Positions 17,347-25,583 of a stretch of 64,000 bases of DNA are shown here, piece after piece. This stretch comes from Clostridia bacterium (lineage in GTDB: Bacteria > Bacillota > Clostridia > Lachnospirales > Bianqueaceae): NCBI GenBank assembly GCA_900764045.1, contig CAAFMN010000085.1, positions 62,001-126,000 of the forward strand, given 5' to 3'. The first letter of the stretch is position 1. Each line of letters opens with the position of its first letter. The translations under genes were made by a program, and so were the position numbers. The notes under the pieces are model-generated. The model did no database searches. It was given only the letters and a program-made list of their open reading frames with translations, and was not told the origin of the DNA.

Positions 17347-17562
17347 ATGATACATTCGAGCCGCCGCCTGCGTCCTGCTTCAGATGAGCCGGCATTCATA
17401 TTCTGCCACTGGCTGCAGGCTGCTTTGTCCGCAGCTTTTTTAGCCGCAGGCTGGATTATCCGTTCCGTTCATCCGGAATGGATCGCTTTTTTCATGCAGT
17501 TAATCGCTTCGAAAACATTACAGCTGACAGACCTGTTTCAACTTTTTCAAAATATACCATGA
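17347..17562 (+). CDS. Small membrane protein, unrecognised
   Basis: 71 residues, ATG 9 bases after AAGGAG. One hydrophobic segment (about 21-41) and a second amphipathic one (about 45-66); the N-terminus is basic. I recognise no family. It lies between the terminator of the rodA operon and the radical-SAM gene (gap 20 bases), so it may be the first gene of the ribosome-related operon. A good ribosome binding site and tight packing support it being real. Confidence 0.6.
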   Translation: MIHSSRRLRPASDEPAFIFCHWLQAALSAAFLAAGWIIRSVHPEWIAFFMQLIASKTLQLTDLFQLFQNIP

Positions 17563-17582
17563 ACCTATAGAGGAGGATTTCT

Positions 17583-19466
17583 ATGAGTCAAGTCTCCATA
17601 CCGGATCCCATTTTACTGCAGGTTGAAAAACCTTCCCGTTATATCGGCGGAGAAGTCAACTCTGTTATGAAGGATCCGTCAAACACTCCGGTCCGGATTG
17701 CTTTCTGTTTTCCGGATGTATACGAGATTGGCATGTCCCATCTCGGGCTTCAGCTTTTATATGGTGATTTTAATCAGATGCCCAATGTCTATTGCGAAAG
17801 GGCTTTTGCTCCCTGGCCGGATATGGAGCAAAAGCTGCGTGAGAATCACATCCCACTGTATACATTGGAGACTTTTACTCCGATCCGTGAAATGGACTTT
17901 GTTGCCTTTACTCTGCAATATGAGATGTCCTTCACAAATATCCTGAACATGCTGGATCTTGCGGGAATCCCATTATATGCGGCAGATCGCGGTGATAACG
18001 ATCCTCTAATCATCGCCGGCGGTCCTACTGCCAGCAACCCGGAAGTATTGGCTCCGTTTATCGATTTCTTTTATATTGGAGAAGGCGAAGTCTCTTATCA
18101 TGAAATTTTCAATCGCTATGAGGCCCATAAAGCCGCCGGCGGCCATCGCAGAGACTTCCTCTCCAAAATTCTGGATCTCGGTCCGATTTATGTTCCGGCT
18201 TATTATGATGTCGAATATTACGACACACCGGCGGCCGGCGCACAGTATACGTCGGCTATCCGTTCCATTCACCCCAACAGGGCCGATGCTCCTGCCAAAA
18301 TTCGCAAGGATATTGTAACCGACCTGGAAACCTCATATTATCCATTAAAGCCGATCGTTCCTTATCTGCAGACCGTCCATGACCGCGCAGTCATGGAGAT
18401 CTTCCGCGGCTGTATTCACGGATGCCGTTTTTGTCAGGCCGGACAAGTATATAAACCCGTGCGCTATCGCAGTAAAGAAACTGTGATGGCCATGTGTGAA
18501 GAACTCATGAAAAATACCGGTTACGACGAGATCTCTTTTACTTCTCTCAGCACAGATGATTACCCGTGGCTGGAGGAACTGATGACGGAATTCCATGAGA
18601 AATTCCCCAATATCGCCATCTCCCTCCCTTCTCTGCGTGTAGACGCTTTTTCTCTGGGCCTTATGGAAAAACTCGCCGAAGGCAAAAAGAGCGGATTAAC
18701 TTTTGCGGCAGAAGCGGGAACCCAGCGTCTCCGAGACGTCATCAATAAGGGGCTGACGGAAGAGGAGATCCTGAATGGATGTCAGCTTGCCTTTTCTGGC
18801 GGCTGGGACCGGGTAAAACTGTATTTCATGCTGGGATTGCCGACAGAGACCCCGGAGGATATCGATGGCATTGCCAAGTTCGGTTATAAGATTCTGGATA
18901 CATGGAACGCTATTCCAAAAGAACAGCGTTCCCGGGATGTACAGATTACAATCAGCACTTCCTTCTTTGTTCCAAAGTCTTTTTCCGCGTTTCAATGGGC
19001 GCCGCAGATAAGCGCACAGGAATATCTGGATAAACAACACTTTCTAAATAGCCGGATCCGCAATCGTAAAATCCGCTACAGTTGCCATGATTCTTTTTTG
19101 AGCGCCTTGGAAGGGCTTCTCGCCCGAGGAGACCGCAGAACCTCCAAGCTCATTTATACCGCCTGGAAGAAGGGCTGCCGTTTTGACAGCTGGTCTGATC
19201 ATTTTAACGAGACGGCATGGCGTGAAGCGATTGAAGAGTGCAATATTGAGCTGGATTATTATAATCACCGTGAGAGACCAGCCGATGAAATCTTCCCTTG
19301 GGATATGATAGATTACGGTGTAAGTAAGCAGTGGCTGCGCCGCGAATATGAAAAAGCAATGGCAGGACAAGCCTCTCCCGATTGCCTTGAGAAATGTACC
19401 GGCTGCGGTATGGCTTGTTTTACGGATTGCGGATTATGTCATGCAAAACAGGGGGAGAAAAAATGA
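17583..19466 (+). CDS. B12-binding/radical SAM protein (TIGR03960 type)
   Basis: 627 residues, ATG after GAGGAGG. An N-terminal B12-binding-like region (about 30-210) is followed by a radical SAM core with the cluster motif CIHGCRFC (about residues 278-285) and a C-terminal cysteine-rich patch CTGCGMACFTDCGLC. The family is paired with a DUF2344 protein, here the next gene, which overlaps by four bases. The substrate is unknown. The constant linkage to rplU/rpmA suggests a role in ribosome or RNA modification, which is inference. Confidence 0.88.
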   Translation: MSQVSIPDPILLQVEKPSRYIGGEVNSVMKDPSNTPVRIAFCFPDVYEIGMSHLGLQLLYGDFNQMPNVYCERAFAPWPDMEQKLRENHIPLYTLETFTPIREMDFVAFTLQYEMSFTNILNMLDLAGIPLYAADRGDNDPLIIAGGPTASNPEVLAPFIDFFYIGEGEVSYHEIFNRYEAHKAAGGHRRDFLSKILDLGPIYVPAYYDVEYYDTPAAGAQYTSAIRSIHPNRADAPAKIRKDIVTDLETSYYPLKPIVPYLQTVHDRAVMEIFRGCIHGCRFCQAGQVYKPVRYRSKETVMAMCEELMKNTGYDEISFTSLSTDDYPWLEELMTEFHEKFPNIAISLPSLRVDAFSLGLMEKLAEGKKSGLTFAAEAGTQRLRDVINKGLTEEEILNGCQLAFSGGWDRVKLYFMLGLPTETPEDIDGIAKFGYKILDTWNAIPKEQRSRDVQITISTSFFVPKSFSAFQWAPQISAQEYLDKQHFLNSRIRNRKIRYSCHDSFLSALEGLLARGDRRTSKLIYTAWKKGCRFDSWSDHFNETAWREAIEECNIELDYYNHRERPADEIFPWDMIDYGVSKQWLRREYEKAMAGQASPDCLEKCTGCGMACFTDCGLCHAKQGEKK

Positions 19467-20170
19467 ATACTATAAAATACCGGAAACGGCTCGTTTTTTC
19501 CAAGGAGGGACGTCTGCGCTTTGTCGGGCATCTGGATCTTCTGCGAGTCTTTCATCGCGCTCTAAATCGTGCCGGGATCGAATTGGTATTCTCTCAGGGG
19601 TTTAATCCGCATCCACAGATCTCTTTCTCGCAGCCTCTTTCTCTTGGAAGCTGCGGAAAACACGAGTATATGGAGTTGCAGCTGACCCGCGAATGGGATG
19701 ATACCGAGCTGCTGAACCGTCTCAATCCGCATCTTCCAGAGGGCCTCCATGTATCGAAATGCCGAACCCTGCCTGAGGACGCCAAACCTGTCATGTCTCT
19801 TGCAACACATGCGCTTTATGAGATTTCTCTGCCGGAAAAATACACGTCTGAATATGCGTCCTGGCTGCAGGACTTTCTCTCCCAGGATGAGATTCTCATC
19901 AAAAAGCTTGCGAAATACCATGGGGAAAAACAGGAAGTAACTGTAGACATCAAGCCGCTGATTGAATCTCTGGAACTCATATCTCCATGTGTTCTGCAGC
20001 TATGGTGTTTCTGTGACAATCCTAAATACCTAAAACCGGACCGTATGATGCAGGCCTTCTGGCAGCACTGCGGACATCCGGAAGCAATCCGGAGCGAGCA
20101 GATCTGCCGTCAGGATCTTTTTCGGGAGCAGGAGGGCATACGCCGCCGTTTGATGGATATAATTGTCTGA
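19463..20170 (+). CDS. Radical-SAM-associated DUF2344 protein (TIGR03936 type)
   Basis: 235 residues from ATG 19463, which overlaps the stop of the preceding gene (ATGA) and follows GGGGGAG. The start KYRKRLVFSKEGRLRFVGHL and FSQGFNPHPQISFSQPLSLG are hallmarks of DUF2344. In some bacteria it is fused to the C-terminus of the TIGR03960 protein; here it is separate. Function unknown. In many clostridia an RNase E/G gene follows before rplU, and none is present here. Confidence 0.86.
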   Translation: MNTIKYRKRLVFSKEGRLRFVGHLDLLRVFHRALNRAGIELVFSQGFNPHPQISFSQPLSLGSCGKHEYMELQLTREWDDTELLNRLNPHLPEGLHVSKCRTLPEDAKPVMSLATHALYEISLPEKYTSEYASWLQDFLSQDEILIKKLAKYHGEKQEVTVDIKPLIESLELISPCVLQLWCFCDNPKYLKPDRMMQAFWQHCGHPEAIRSEQICRQDLFREQEGIRRRLMDIIV

Positions 20171-20186
20171 AATACAAAAAAACTGC

Positions 20187-20215
20187 TTGACAACTTGTTT
20201 TTCTTATGTTAAGAT
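20187..20215 (+). promoter_or_regulatory. Sigma-A promoter of the rplU operon
   Basis: TTGACA (20187-20192), 17-base spacer, TAAGAT (20210-20215) with an extended TGT. A near-consensus promoter, fitting a highly expressed ribosomal protein operon. Confidence 0.85.
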
Positions 20216-20222
20216 ACTACTG

Positions 20223-20285
20223 TTGCCGCTCGATGGGGTTTTATAAAGTATGGATTCATACTACCGTAATCGGCGAGTTTAGAAA
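20223..20285 (+). promoter_or_regulatory. Ribosomal protein L21 leader
   Basis: Between promoter and rplU the transcript can form a closing stem TTGCCG / CGGCGA (20223-20228 with 20271-20276) around an inner hairpin AGTATG-GATT-CATACT (20247-20262). A structured leader at this position matches the known Firmicutes L21 leader, thought to mediate feedback control by L21. Identity rests on position and shape, not on a consensus alignment. Confidence 0.6.
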
Positions 20286-20302
20286 GAAGGAGGTGCCTGA
20301 GT

Positions 20303-20614
20303 ATGTACGCAGTTATTGAGACTGGCGGAAAGCAGTACCGGGTACAAGAAGGAGACGTTGTATTTGTCGAGAAGCTTGGTCTGGTTGAGGGTGAGGCTTA
20401 TACCTTTGATAAGGTTTTGGCCGTATTCAACGAGGACGGAGCGAAGGTTGGTACTCCTTATGTAGAGGGTGCAAAGGTTGCTGCGACCACCATTAAGGAA
20501 GGCCGTGCAAAGAAGATCACTGTTTACAAGTATAAGTCCAAGAAGGGCTATCACAAGAAGCAGGGACACAGACAGTTCTTCACCAAGCTGAAGATCGATT
20601 CGATCCAGGCGTAA
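20303..20614 (+). CDS. rplU: 50S ribosomal protein L21
   Basis: 103 residues, ATG after GAAGGAGGTG. Typical L21: MYAVIETGGKQYRVQEGD at the N-terminus, the VGTPYVEGAKVAA segment, and the basic TVYKYKSKKGYHKKQGHRQ stretch. It binds 23S rRNA with L20. First gene of rplU-prp-rpmA; codon use is biased as expected for a ribosomal protein. Confidence 0.98.
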   Translation: MYAVIETGGKQYRVQEGDVVFVEKLGLVEGEAYTFDKVLAVFNEDGAKVGTPYVEGAKVAATTIKEGRAKKITVYKYKSKKGYHKKQGHRQFFTKLKIDSIQA

Positions 20615-20630
20615 GAGGAATGGGTGTACG

Positions 20631-20972
20631 ATGATTGAAGCAGTCTTTTATACAAATACCGCAGGTAGGATCTGGAGTTTTCAGATTCACGGCCATGCCG
20701 GGTATGCCAATGCTGGTGAACCGGATATTGTCTGTGCGGCGGTATCTGCGCTTTCGCTGAATACTGTCAATGGTTTAGAGAAATTCTCTGAGGATGCGTT
20801 CTCTTATGAGATGGATCCGGATGGTTTTCTTTCTGCGACAGTAGAAGCGGTTCGGGCAGGAAAGGGCAGCAGTCAGACAGATTTGATTTTGAATCTTCTG
20901 TTGTTAGGACTTCAATCGGTTTCTGAGTCATACAGTGAACATGTTACCGTAAAAGTATGCAAGCGCACATGA
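20631..20972 (+). CDS. prp: Ribosomal-processing cysteine protease Prp
   Basis: 113 residues. GHAGYANAGEPDIVCAAVSA contains the catalytic His (about residue 22) and Cys (about 36) of the Prp family. Prp removes the N-terminal extension of ribosomal protein L27 in Firmicutes. The substrate gene rpmA lies 15 bases downstream and encodes exactly such an extension, a consistent enzyme-substrate pair. Length and gene order are standard. Confidence 0.92.
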   Translation: MIEAVFYTNTAGRIWSFQIHGHAGYANAGEPDIVCAAVSALSLNTVNGLEKFSEDAFSYEMDPDGFLSATVEAVRAGKGSSQTDLILNLLLLGLQSVSESYSEHVTVKVCKRT

Positions 20973-20987
20973 AGGAGGTGCAATACA

Positions 20988-21278
20988 ATGCTTCAGATGA
21001 ATCTTCAGTTATTTGCTCATAAAAAGGGTGTTGGTTCTACTAAGAATGGACGTGATTCCGAGTCCAAGCGCCTGGGAGCAAAGAGAGCCGATGGTCAGGT
21101 AGTTAAGGCCGGTAATATTCTGTATCGTCAGCGCGGTACCAGAATCCATCCGGGTGTTAACGTTGGTATCGGCAAGGATGATACCCTTTACGCTTTGGTA
21201 GAGGGCCGTGTTAAGTTTGAGAGAAAGGGCCGCGACAAGAAGCAGGTTTCTGTATATCCTGTTGAGCAGGCTGTTTGA
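20988..21278 (+). CDS. rpmA: 50S ribosomal protein L27, with cleavable N-terminus
   Basis: 96 residues, ATG after GAAGGAGGTG. The N-terminus MLQMNLQLFAHKKG contains the Prp cleavage site, expected between Phe9 and Ala10, so that mature L27 starts AHKKG and can reach the peptidyl transferase centre. GSTKNGRDSESKRLGAKR and GTRIHPGVNVG are diagnostic. Followed by a strong terminator. Confidence 0.98.
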   Translation: MLQMNLQLFAHKKGVGSTKNGRDSESKRLGAKRADGQVVKAGNILYRQRGTRIHPGVNVGIGKDDTLYALVEGRVKFERKGRDKKQVSVYPVEQAV

Positions 21279-21320
21279 TCTTAACAGACACATGTATTTG
21301 AACGAGAGTTCAGCTATCGG

Positions 21321-21358
21321 GCAGGTTTCAAATAGTCTTTATTTGGAACCTGCTTTTT
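21321..21358 (+). terminator. Terminator between rpmA and obgE
   Basis: Twelve-bp stem GCAGGTTTCAAA / TTTGGAACCTGC (one wobble) with a 9-base loop and five T. It sits inside an otherwise continuous cluster, so it probably lowers obgE expression relative to the ribosomal proteins. Confidence 0.88.
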
Positions 21359-21377
21359 CTCAATAAAGGAGATCTCT

Positions 21378-22676
21378 ATGTTTGTAGATGAAGCTAAGAT
21401 TTATATAGAATCCGGGAAAGGCGGCAACGGCTGTGCTTCTTTTCGCCGGGAGAAATATGTAGCCAACGGCGGCCCGGATGGCGGAGACGGCGGTAAGGGC
21501 GGAGACGTCGTATTTGTAACAGAGGAAGGACTCAATACCCTGTCCGATTTTCGCAACCGCCGAATCTATAAAGCGGATCGCGGCGGAGACGGCAGCGGTA
21601 AGAATTGTCATGGTAAGGATGCGGCGGACCTGGTCATCGCTGTTCCTATCGGAACGGTTCTGCGCGAAGAATCTACCGGACTCGTCGTTGCGGATCTGTC
21701 CAAGCCCAATATGCGTGAGGTGATCCTGCAGGGCGGCCGCGGCGGAAAGGGAAACCAGCACTATGCAACTCCTACGATGCAGATTCCGAAGTACGCGCAG
21801 CCTGGACGTCCCGGAAAGAGTCTAAACCTTATAATGGAGCTGAAGGTCCTGGCGGATGTAGGGCTGCTGGGGTATCCGAATGCCGGTAAATCCACGTTTC
21901 TTTCCCGAGTCTCCAATGCGCGTCCCAAGATCGCAAGCTATCCCTTCACTACCCTGGAACCGAATCTGGGCGTAGTAGAGCTGCCTTATGGCAAATCGCT
22001 GGTCATCGCTGATATTCCCGGACTGATCGAAGGTGCTTCTGAGGGCGTTGGCCTTGGACATGAATTCCTAAAGCATCTGGAACGCACCCGCGTCCTGATT
22101 CATCTGGTGGATACTGCCGGTCTGGATGGACGTGATCCCATTAGCGATCTGGAAAAGATCAACCAGGAGCTGGCGCGGTATAGTGATCGTCTTGCGGCTT
22201 TGCCGCAGGTAATCGGCGCCAATAAGATGGACCTTCCGGATGCCAAGCTCTATTATGATATGCTGGAGGAGTACTGTCAGGAACATCATATGATCCTGTA
22301 TCCCATTTCGGCCGCAACCGGCGAGGGCGTCCGCGACCTTCTGGACCGTGTTGTTCAGATCCGTGATCAAATCGGTGAAGAGCCCGCTGTCTTCGAAAAA
22401 GAGTACTTCATAGAAGAGCAGGAGGCACTCCAGGCCTTAAAGGAAAGTGACGGCGATGGTATCGATATTGAGCAGCTGCCGGACGGAACTTATGTGGTCG
22501 GCGGTCCTGCGATTGAAAAAATGCTTGGATTCACCCATCTGGAGAGCGAAAAAGGCTTTGACTTCTTCCAGCGATTCCTACGAGAGCGCGGCGTAATTGC
22601 CCGTCTGGAAGAGATGGGTATTCAAGAAGGGGATACCGTACAGGTGGATGACACCGCTTTTGAATATTATCCGTAA
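21378..22676 (+). CDS. obgE: Ribosome-assembly GTPase Obg
   Basis: 432 residues, ATG after AAAGGAG. The glycine-rich Obg fold (about 1-158) includes GGKGGNGC, GGDGGKGGDV and GGRGGKGNQHY. The GTPase domain has P-loop GYPNAGKST (from about 166), DIPGLIEGA and NKMD. A C-terminal OCT domain (about 340-425) with GPAIEKMLGFTHL follows. Obg acts in late 50S assembly and the stringent response. Its neighbours yhbY and rsfS are also large-subunit factors. Confidence 0.97.
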   Translation: MFVDEAKIYIESGKGGNGCASFRREKYVANGGPDGGDGGKGGDVVFVTEEGLNTLSDFRNRRIYKADRGGDGSGKNCHGKDAADLVIAVPIGTVLREESTGLVVADLSKPNMREVILQGGRGGKGNQHYATPTMQIPKYAQPGRPGKSLNLIMELKVLADVGLLGYPNAGKSTFLSRVSNARPKIASYPFTTLEPNLGVVELPYGKSLVIADIPGLIEGASEGVGLGHEFLKHLERTRVLIHLVDTAGLDGRDPISDLEKINQELARYSDRLAALPQVIGANKMDLPDAKLYYDMLEEYCQEHHMILYPISAATGEGVRDLLDRVVQIRDQIGEEPAVFEKEYFIEEQEALQALKESDGDGIDIEQLPDGTYVVGGPAIEKMLGFTHLESEKGFDFFQRFLRERGVIARLEEMGIQEGDTVQVDDTAFEYYP

Positions 22677-22700
22677 ACTGTCAATACAGAAAGGACTATC

Positions 22701-22991
22701 ATGCTTACAACCAAACAACGTGCTTATCTAAAATCCCTGGCAAGCGTAATGGAGCCGATCTTTCAGGTCGGTAAGAGCGGAGCCGCACCGGAACTTGTTA
22801 ACGCTCTGGATGATGCTCTGGAAAAAAGAGAATTGATCAAAATCAATGTATTAAACAACTGTTTTGAGGATATCCGATCCCTGGCGGAAACGATCGCTTC
22901 CAGAACTCATTCTGAGGTCGTGCAGGTGATCGGACATAAGATCATTCTCTACCGTACCTCCAAGAAGCCGCATATTGAGCTGCCGCGTTAA
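22701..22991 (+). CDS. yhbY: CRM-domain RNA-binding protein YhbY
   Basis: 96 residues. It is almost entirely a CRM domain: LTTKQRAYLKSLA at the N-terminus, FQVGKSGAAPELV (a GxxG-type RNA-binding loop), and VVQVIGHKIILYR. YhbY associates with pre-50S particles. The start follows AGAAAGGAC. Position between obgE and nadD is the standard Firmicutes order. Confidence 0.93.
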   Translation: MLTTKQRAYLKSLASVMEPIFQVGKSGAAPELVNALDDALEKRELIKINVLNNCFEDIRSLAETIASRTHSEVVQVIGHKIILYRTSKKPHIELPR

Positions 22992-23017
22992 AACGAATAA
23001 AATAAGAGGATACCAAA

Positions 23018-23692
23018 ATGACGGAAAACCGAGCCGTATTTCACGATCTGTATGACCCGAAAGCAAAGCGGGTTGCTGTGATGGGCGGAACCTTTGACCC
23101 GATCCATTACGGACACCTCGTAACAGCGGAGGCTGTCCGCCAGGAGTTTCAGATCGATCAGGTACTGTTCATTCCCACCGGACGGCCGCCGCATAAATCA
23201 GATCGGGTCATCAGCGATCCGGAGAACCGATACCTGATGACTCTGCTGGCTACAGAGTCCAATGATGATTTCTATGTGTCCCGTTTAGAGATCGATCGTG
23301 TAGGGTATACCTATACCATTGATACCATTCACGCCTTACAGGAGATTTACGGACCGGATACGGAGATCTTCTTTATTACCGGCGCAGATGCGTTCTATCA
23401 GATGTTCAGCTGGCATAACGCGGAAGAGCTCCTGGCCTCTTGTACCTTTGTCGCCGCGACACGTCCCGGATACAACAAAGAAGAGCTGATGCGCCGGATT
23501 CTTACCACTCATGAAGACAATCCGCTGCGGAAATTTCATTTTCTCGAGGTACCGGCGCTCTCCATATCTTCCTCTGACATCCGCGCCAGGATCCAATCGG
23601 GACGCTCTATCAAGTATCTGGTACCGGAATCGGTTGAGAATTTCATTCAGAAATACCATCTGTATCAGAAGGAGGAGGTTGCTGAGAGATGA
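23018..23692 (+). CDS. nadD: Nicotinate-nucleotide adenylyltransferase
   Basis: 224 residues. The nucleotidyltransferase HxGH motif appears in GGTFDPIHYGHL (about 24-35), and the C-terminal ISSSDIR motif is present. NadD makes nicotinate adenine dinucleotide from nicotinate mononucleotide and ATP, a step of NAD synthesis. The ATG at 23018 follows AGAGGA; a second possible start is the internal GVMGGTF region, but the length with the upstream start is acceptable. It overlaps yqeK by four bases. Confidence 0.95.
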   Translation: MTENRAVFHDLYDPKAKRVAVMGGTFDPIHYGHLVTAEAVRQEFQIDQVLFIPTGRPPHKSDRVISDPENRYLMTLLATESNDDFYVSRLEIDRVGYTYTIDTIHALQEIYGPDTEIFFITGADAFYQMFSWHNAEELLASCTFVAATRPGYNKEELMRRILTTHEDNPLRKFHFLEVPALSISSSDIRARIQSGRSIKYLVPESVENFIQKYHLYQKEEVAER

Positions 23693-24261
23693 ACAGCCCG
23701 GCAAGAATCGAAATCATCCGCTGGTTATATGACACTCTAAAGCCCAAACGTTTTATACATACCCTGGGCGTCGAAGAGACGGCTGTGCGTCTGGCCAGAG
23801 CCTATGACATCTCTGAAACAGAGGCATCGACCGCCGCCTTACTTCATGACTGCGCCAAAAACCTGTCCGAAGAGAAGCTGTTGCAGATCTGTGAAAGGGA
23901 ACATGTTGATCTAGGCCCCAACAGCGCCTATCCGCAGCTTCTGCATGCTTTTGCCGCGCCCTATACGGCACAGCAGCGTTTTGGAAATGTATTCTCCCCG
24001 GAAATTCTGGATGCGATTCGGTATCATACGACCGGCCGAGCCGAAATGACTCTTCTCGACAAAATCATATTTTCTGCCGATTATACGGAACCGGGCCGCA
24101 AACCGTTTCCCGGTCTGGAAGAAGCACGAACGCTTTTGTCGAAAGATCTGGATCAGGGTACGCTTTACATTTTGAAAAATACCGTCGAATACCTGCATCG
24201 ACAAGATCTTACCGTACATCCCTATACCATGGAAGCACTGCAGAATCTGTCAAATCAATAA
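23689..24261 (+). CDS. yqeK: HD-domain hydrolase YqeK, probable Ap4A hydrolase
   Basis: 190 residues. The HD metal site is formed by HTLGVE (His), LLHDCAKN (His-Asp), and later H and D in RYHTTG and SADYTEPGR. YqeK-type proteins hydrolyse diadenosine tetraphosphate symmetrically to ADP. It starts inside the end of nadD (ATGA), and rsfS follows after 17 bases. Order nadD-yqeK-rsfS is the usual one. Confidence 0.92.
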   Translation: MNSPARIEIIRWLYDTLKPKRFIHTLGVEETAVRLARAYDISETEASTAALLHDCAKNLSEEKLLQICEREHVDLGPNSAYPQLLHAFAAPYTAQQRFGNVFSPEILDAIRYHTTGRAEMTLLDKIIFSADYTEPGRKPFPGLEEARTLLSKDLDQGTLYILKNTVEYLHRQDLTVHPYTMEALQNLSNQ

Positions 24262-24278
24262 GGAAAGGAGACGACTGA

Positions 24279-24653
24279 ATGGAAAAATCATTACAGGAGG
24301 ATTTAAAAGAATCCGCCAAAATGGCGAAAATCGCCTATAAAGCTTTGGAAGATAAGATGGGGGAGGATATCCGCATTCTGGATATCCATGAAGTCTCTGT
24401 CCTGGCCGACTATTTTGTTATCGCTCACGGCCGCAATCCCAACCATGTCAAGGCACTGCTGGATGAAGTAGAGGAAAAGCTGGCTGAAGCAGGTTACGAA
24501 GCTTCTGACAAGGAAGGCCTGAACACCTGTACCTGGGGACTCATCGATTTCCAGCGCGTGATCATTCATGTATTCAGCCAGGAAGCTAGAGTCTTTTATA
24601 ATTTGGAACGAATCTGGTCTGACGGAAAAAAGGTCGCACCGGAAGAATTATAA
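24279..24653 (+). CDS. rsfS: Ribosome silencing factor RsfS
   Basis: 124 residues, ATG after GGAAAGGAG. The family pattern is clear: AYKALEDKMGEDIRILDIHE, SVLADYFVIA, and TWGLIDFQRVIIHVFSQEARVFYNLERIW. RsfS binds L14 and blocks subunit joining when nutrients are scarce. Last gene of the ribosome-related run; a terminator follows. Confidence 0.95.
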   Translation: MEKSLQEDLKESAKMAKIAYKALEDKMGEDIRILDIHEVSVLADYFVIAHGRNPNHVKALLDEVEEKLAEAGYEASDKEGLNTCTWGLIDFQRVIIHVFSQEARVFYNLERIWSDGKKVAPEEL

Positions 24654-24663
24654 AAAACTATGT

Positions 24664-24705
24664 AACACACGGACCATTCATACAATGCGTCCGTGTGTTT
24701 TATTT
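24664..24705 (+). terminator. Terminator of the rsfS operon
   Basis: Ten-bp stem ACACACGGAC / GTCCGTGTGT (24665-24674 with 24689-24698), then TTTTATTTTG. Confidence 0.9.
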
Positions 24706-24745
24706 TGTCATTTTATCTGAAGAAGGGCCGTTTTTACCGCTCTGC

Positions 24746-24759
24746 AACTATTCGCAAAA
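24746..24759. repeat. 14-bp direct repeat, copy 1
   Basis: AACTATTCGCAAAA occurs here, just beyond the 3' end of the rubrerythrin gene, and again at 25486-25499 upstream of that gene, in the same orientation. Confidence 0.7.
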
Positions 24760-24784
24760 CACAACTTTTACGAAAAGTTGTGTT
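24756..24784 (-). terminator. Terminator of the rubrerythrin gene
   Basis: Twelve-bp perfect stem AACACAACTTTT / AAAAGTTGTGTT (24758-24784) with an ACG loop; on the minus strand it is followed by TTTTGCG. It shares bases with copy 1 of the 14-bp repeat. Confidence 0.7.
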
Positions 24785-24813
24785 GAAAAAGAGGCCACTT
24801 CTTTCGAAAACAC

Positions 24814-25398
24814 TCAATAATCCTTTCTATGGACCTGATAATATCCCTGTGGGTTTTTACATACCGGACAGATCTTAGGCGGTTCTGTCCCCGTATAAAC
24901 ATATCCGCATACATCGCAAATCCATGTAATCTCAACATCTTTTTTCAAAAGTTCATTGTCCCGAACAAGTTCGTAAAATGCACGGAAACGTTCTTCATGA
25001 TTTTTTTCAATAGACGCTATATCTGAGAAAAGCTTTGCGATCCCTGGAAATCCTTCTTGTCCTGCAATCTGCGCATACTCCGGATACAACTTTGCGTGTT
25101 CTTCATGTTCGCCTTGCGCCGCAGATTCCAGATTGGTCATTGTATTATTGATCGCTACCGGAAAATCCGCCGCAATATCTACCGTACGCTGATTTAAGCC
25201 ATATTCATTCATAGCCTGAAAAAACTGTTTCGCGTGCGCATCCTCATTGGATGCCGTAATTGTAAAGATCTGAGCAATCTGATGCAAACCTTCCTGATGT
25301 GCTTTTTCTGCATAGATCATATATCGGTTCCTGGCCTGCGATTCACCGGCAAATGCTTTCATAAGACTGCGGGCAGTCTCTGTTCCTTCAAGATTCAT
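24814..25398 (-). CDS. rbr: Rubrerythrin
   Basis: 194 residues from ATG 25398-25396, 10 bases after AGGAGG; the frame extends further upstream but without a start signal. A ferritin-like di-iron domain (about 1-145) has ESQARNRY, a second Glu in NEDAHAKQF, and EEHAKLYPEYA and IASIEKNHEERF helices. A C-terminal rubredoxin domain has CDVCGYVY and CPVCKNPQ. Rubrerythrin reduces hydrogen peroxide in anaerobes. Monocistronic and divergent from ttcA. A PerR-type operator would be expected, but I see no clear one. Confidence 0.95.
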   Translation of the reverse strand: MNLEGTETARSLMKAFAGESQARNRYMIYAEKAHQEGLHQIAQIFTITASNEDAHAKQFFQAMNEYGLNQRTVDIAADFPVAINNTMTNLESAAQGEHEEHAKLYPEYAQIAGQEGFPGIAKLFSDIASIEKNHEERFRAFYELVRDNELLKKDVEITWICDVCGYVYTGTEPPKICPVCKNPQGYYQVHRKDY

Positions 25399-25485
25399 AG
25401 TATAATGCCTCCTAAAATAGTCTACAGATCCAGTATGAACCCTCTGAAGAAAATTATGCATGAAGCTTCTTATTATTTTGCCCAT

Positions 25486-25499
25486 AACTATTCGCAAAA
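25486..25499. repeat. 14-bp direct repeat, copy 2
   Basis: AACTATTCGCAAAA, identical to 24746-24759. On the minus strand it contains TTGCGA, which with TAATAA 16 bases on could serve as the rubrerythrin promoter, so this copy may be part of it. Confidence 0.7.
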
Positions 25500-25518
25500 T
25501 ATTTCTTGTACCGCATAC

Positions 25519-25547
25519 TTGAAAAAAGCAATGCTTTATGTTACAAT
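25519..25547 (+). promoter_or_regulatory. Sigma-A promoter of the ttcA-xer transcript
   Basis: TTGAAA (25519-25524), 17-base spacer, TACAAT (25542-25547) with an extended TGT. The start is expected near 25554, about 30 bases before the GTG. Confidence 0.8.
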
Positions 25548-25583
25548 ATAGCCATATTATGATTACAGAAAGGCGGTCCTATC

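Noticed and set aside
24746..25499. Rubrerythrin segment as an insertion sequence with target duplications
   Set aside because: No transposase or inverted ends; only the 14-bp repeats exist, and one overlaps promoter sequence.
25399..25518. PerR operator for rubrerythrin
   Set aside because: No TTATAATNATTATAA-like palindrome with acceptable match was found.
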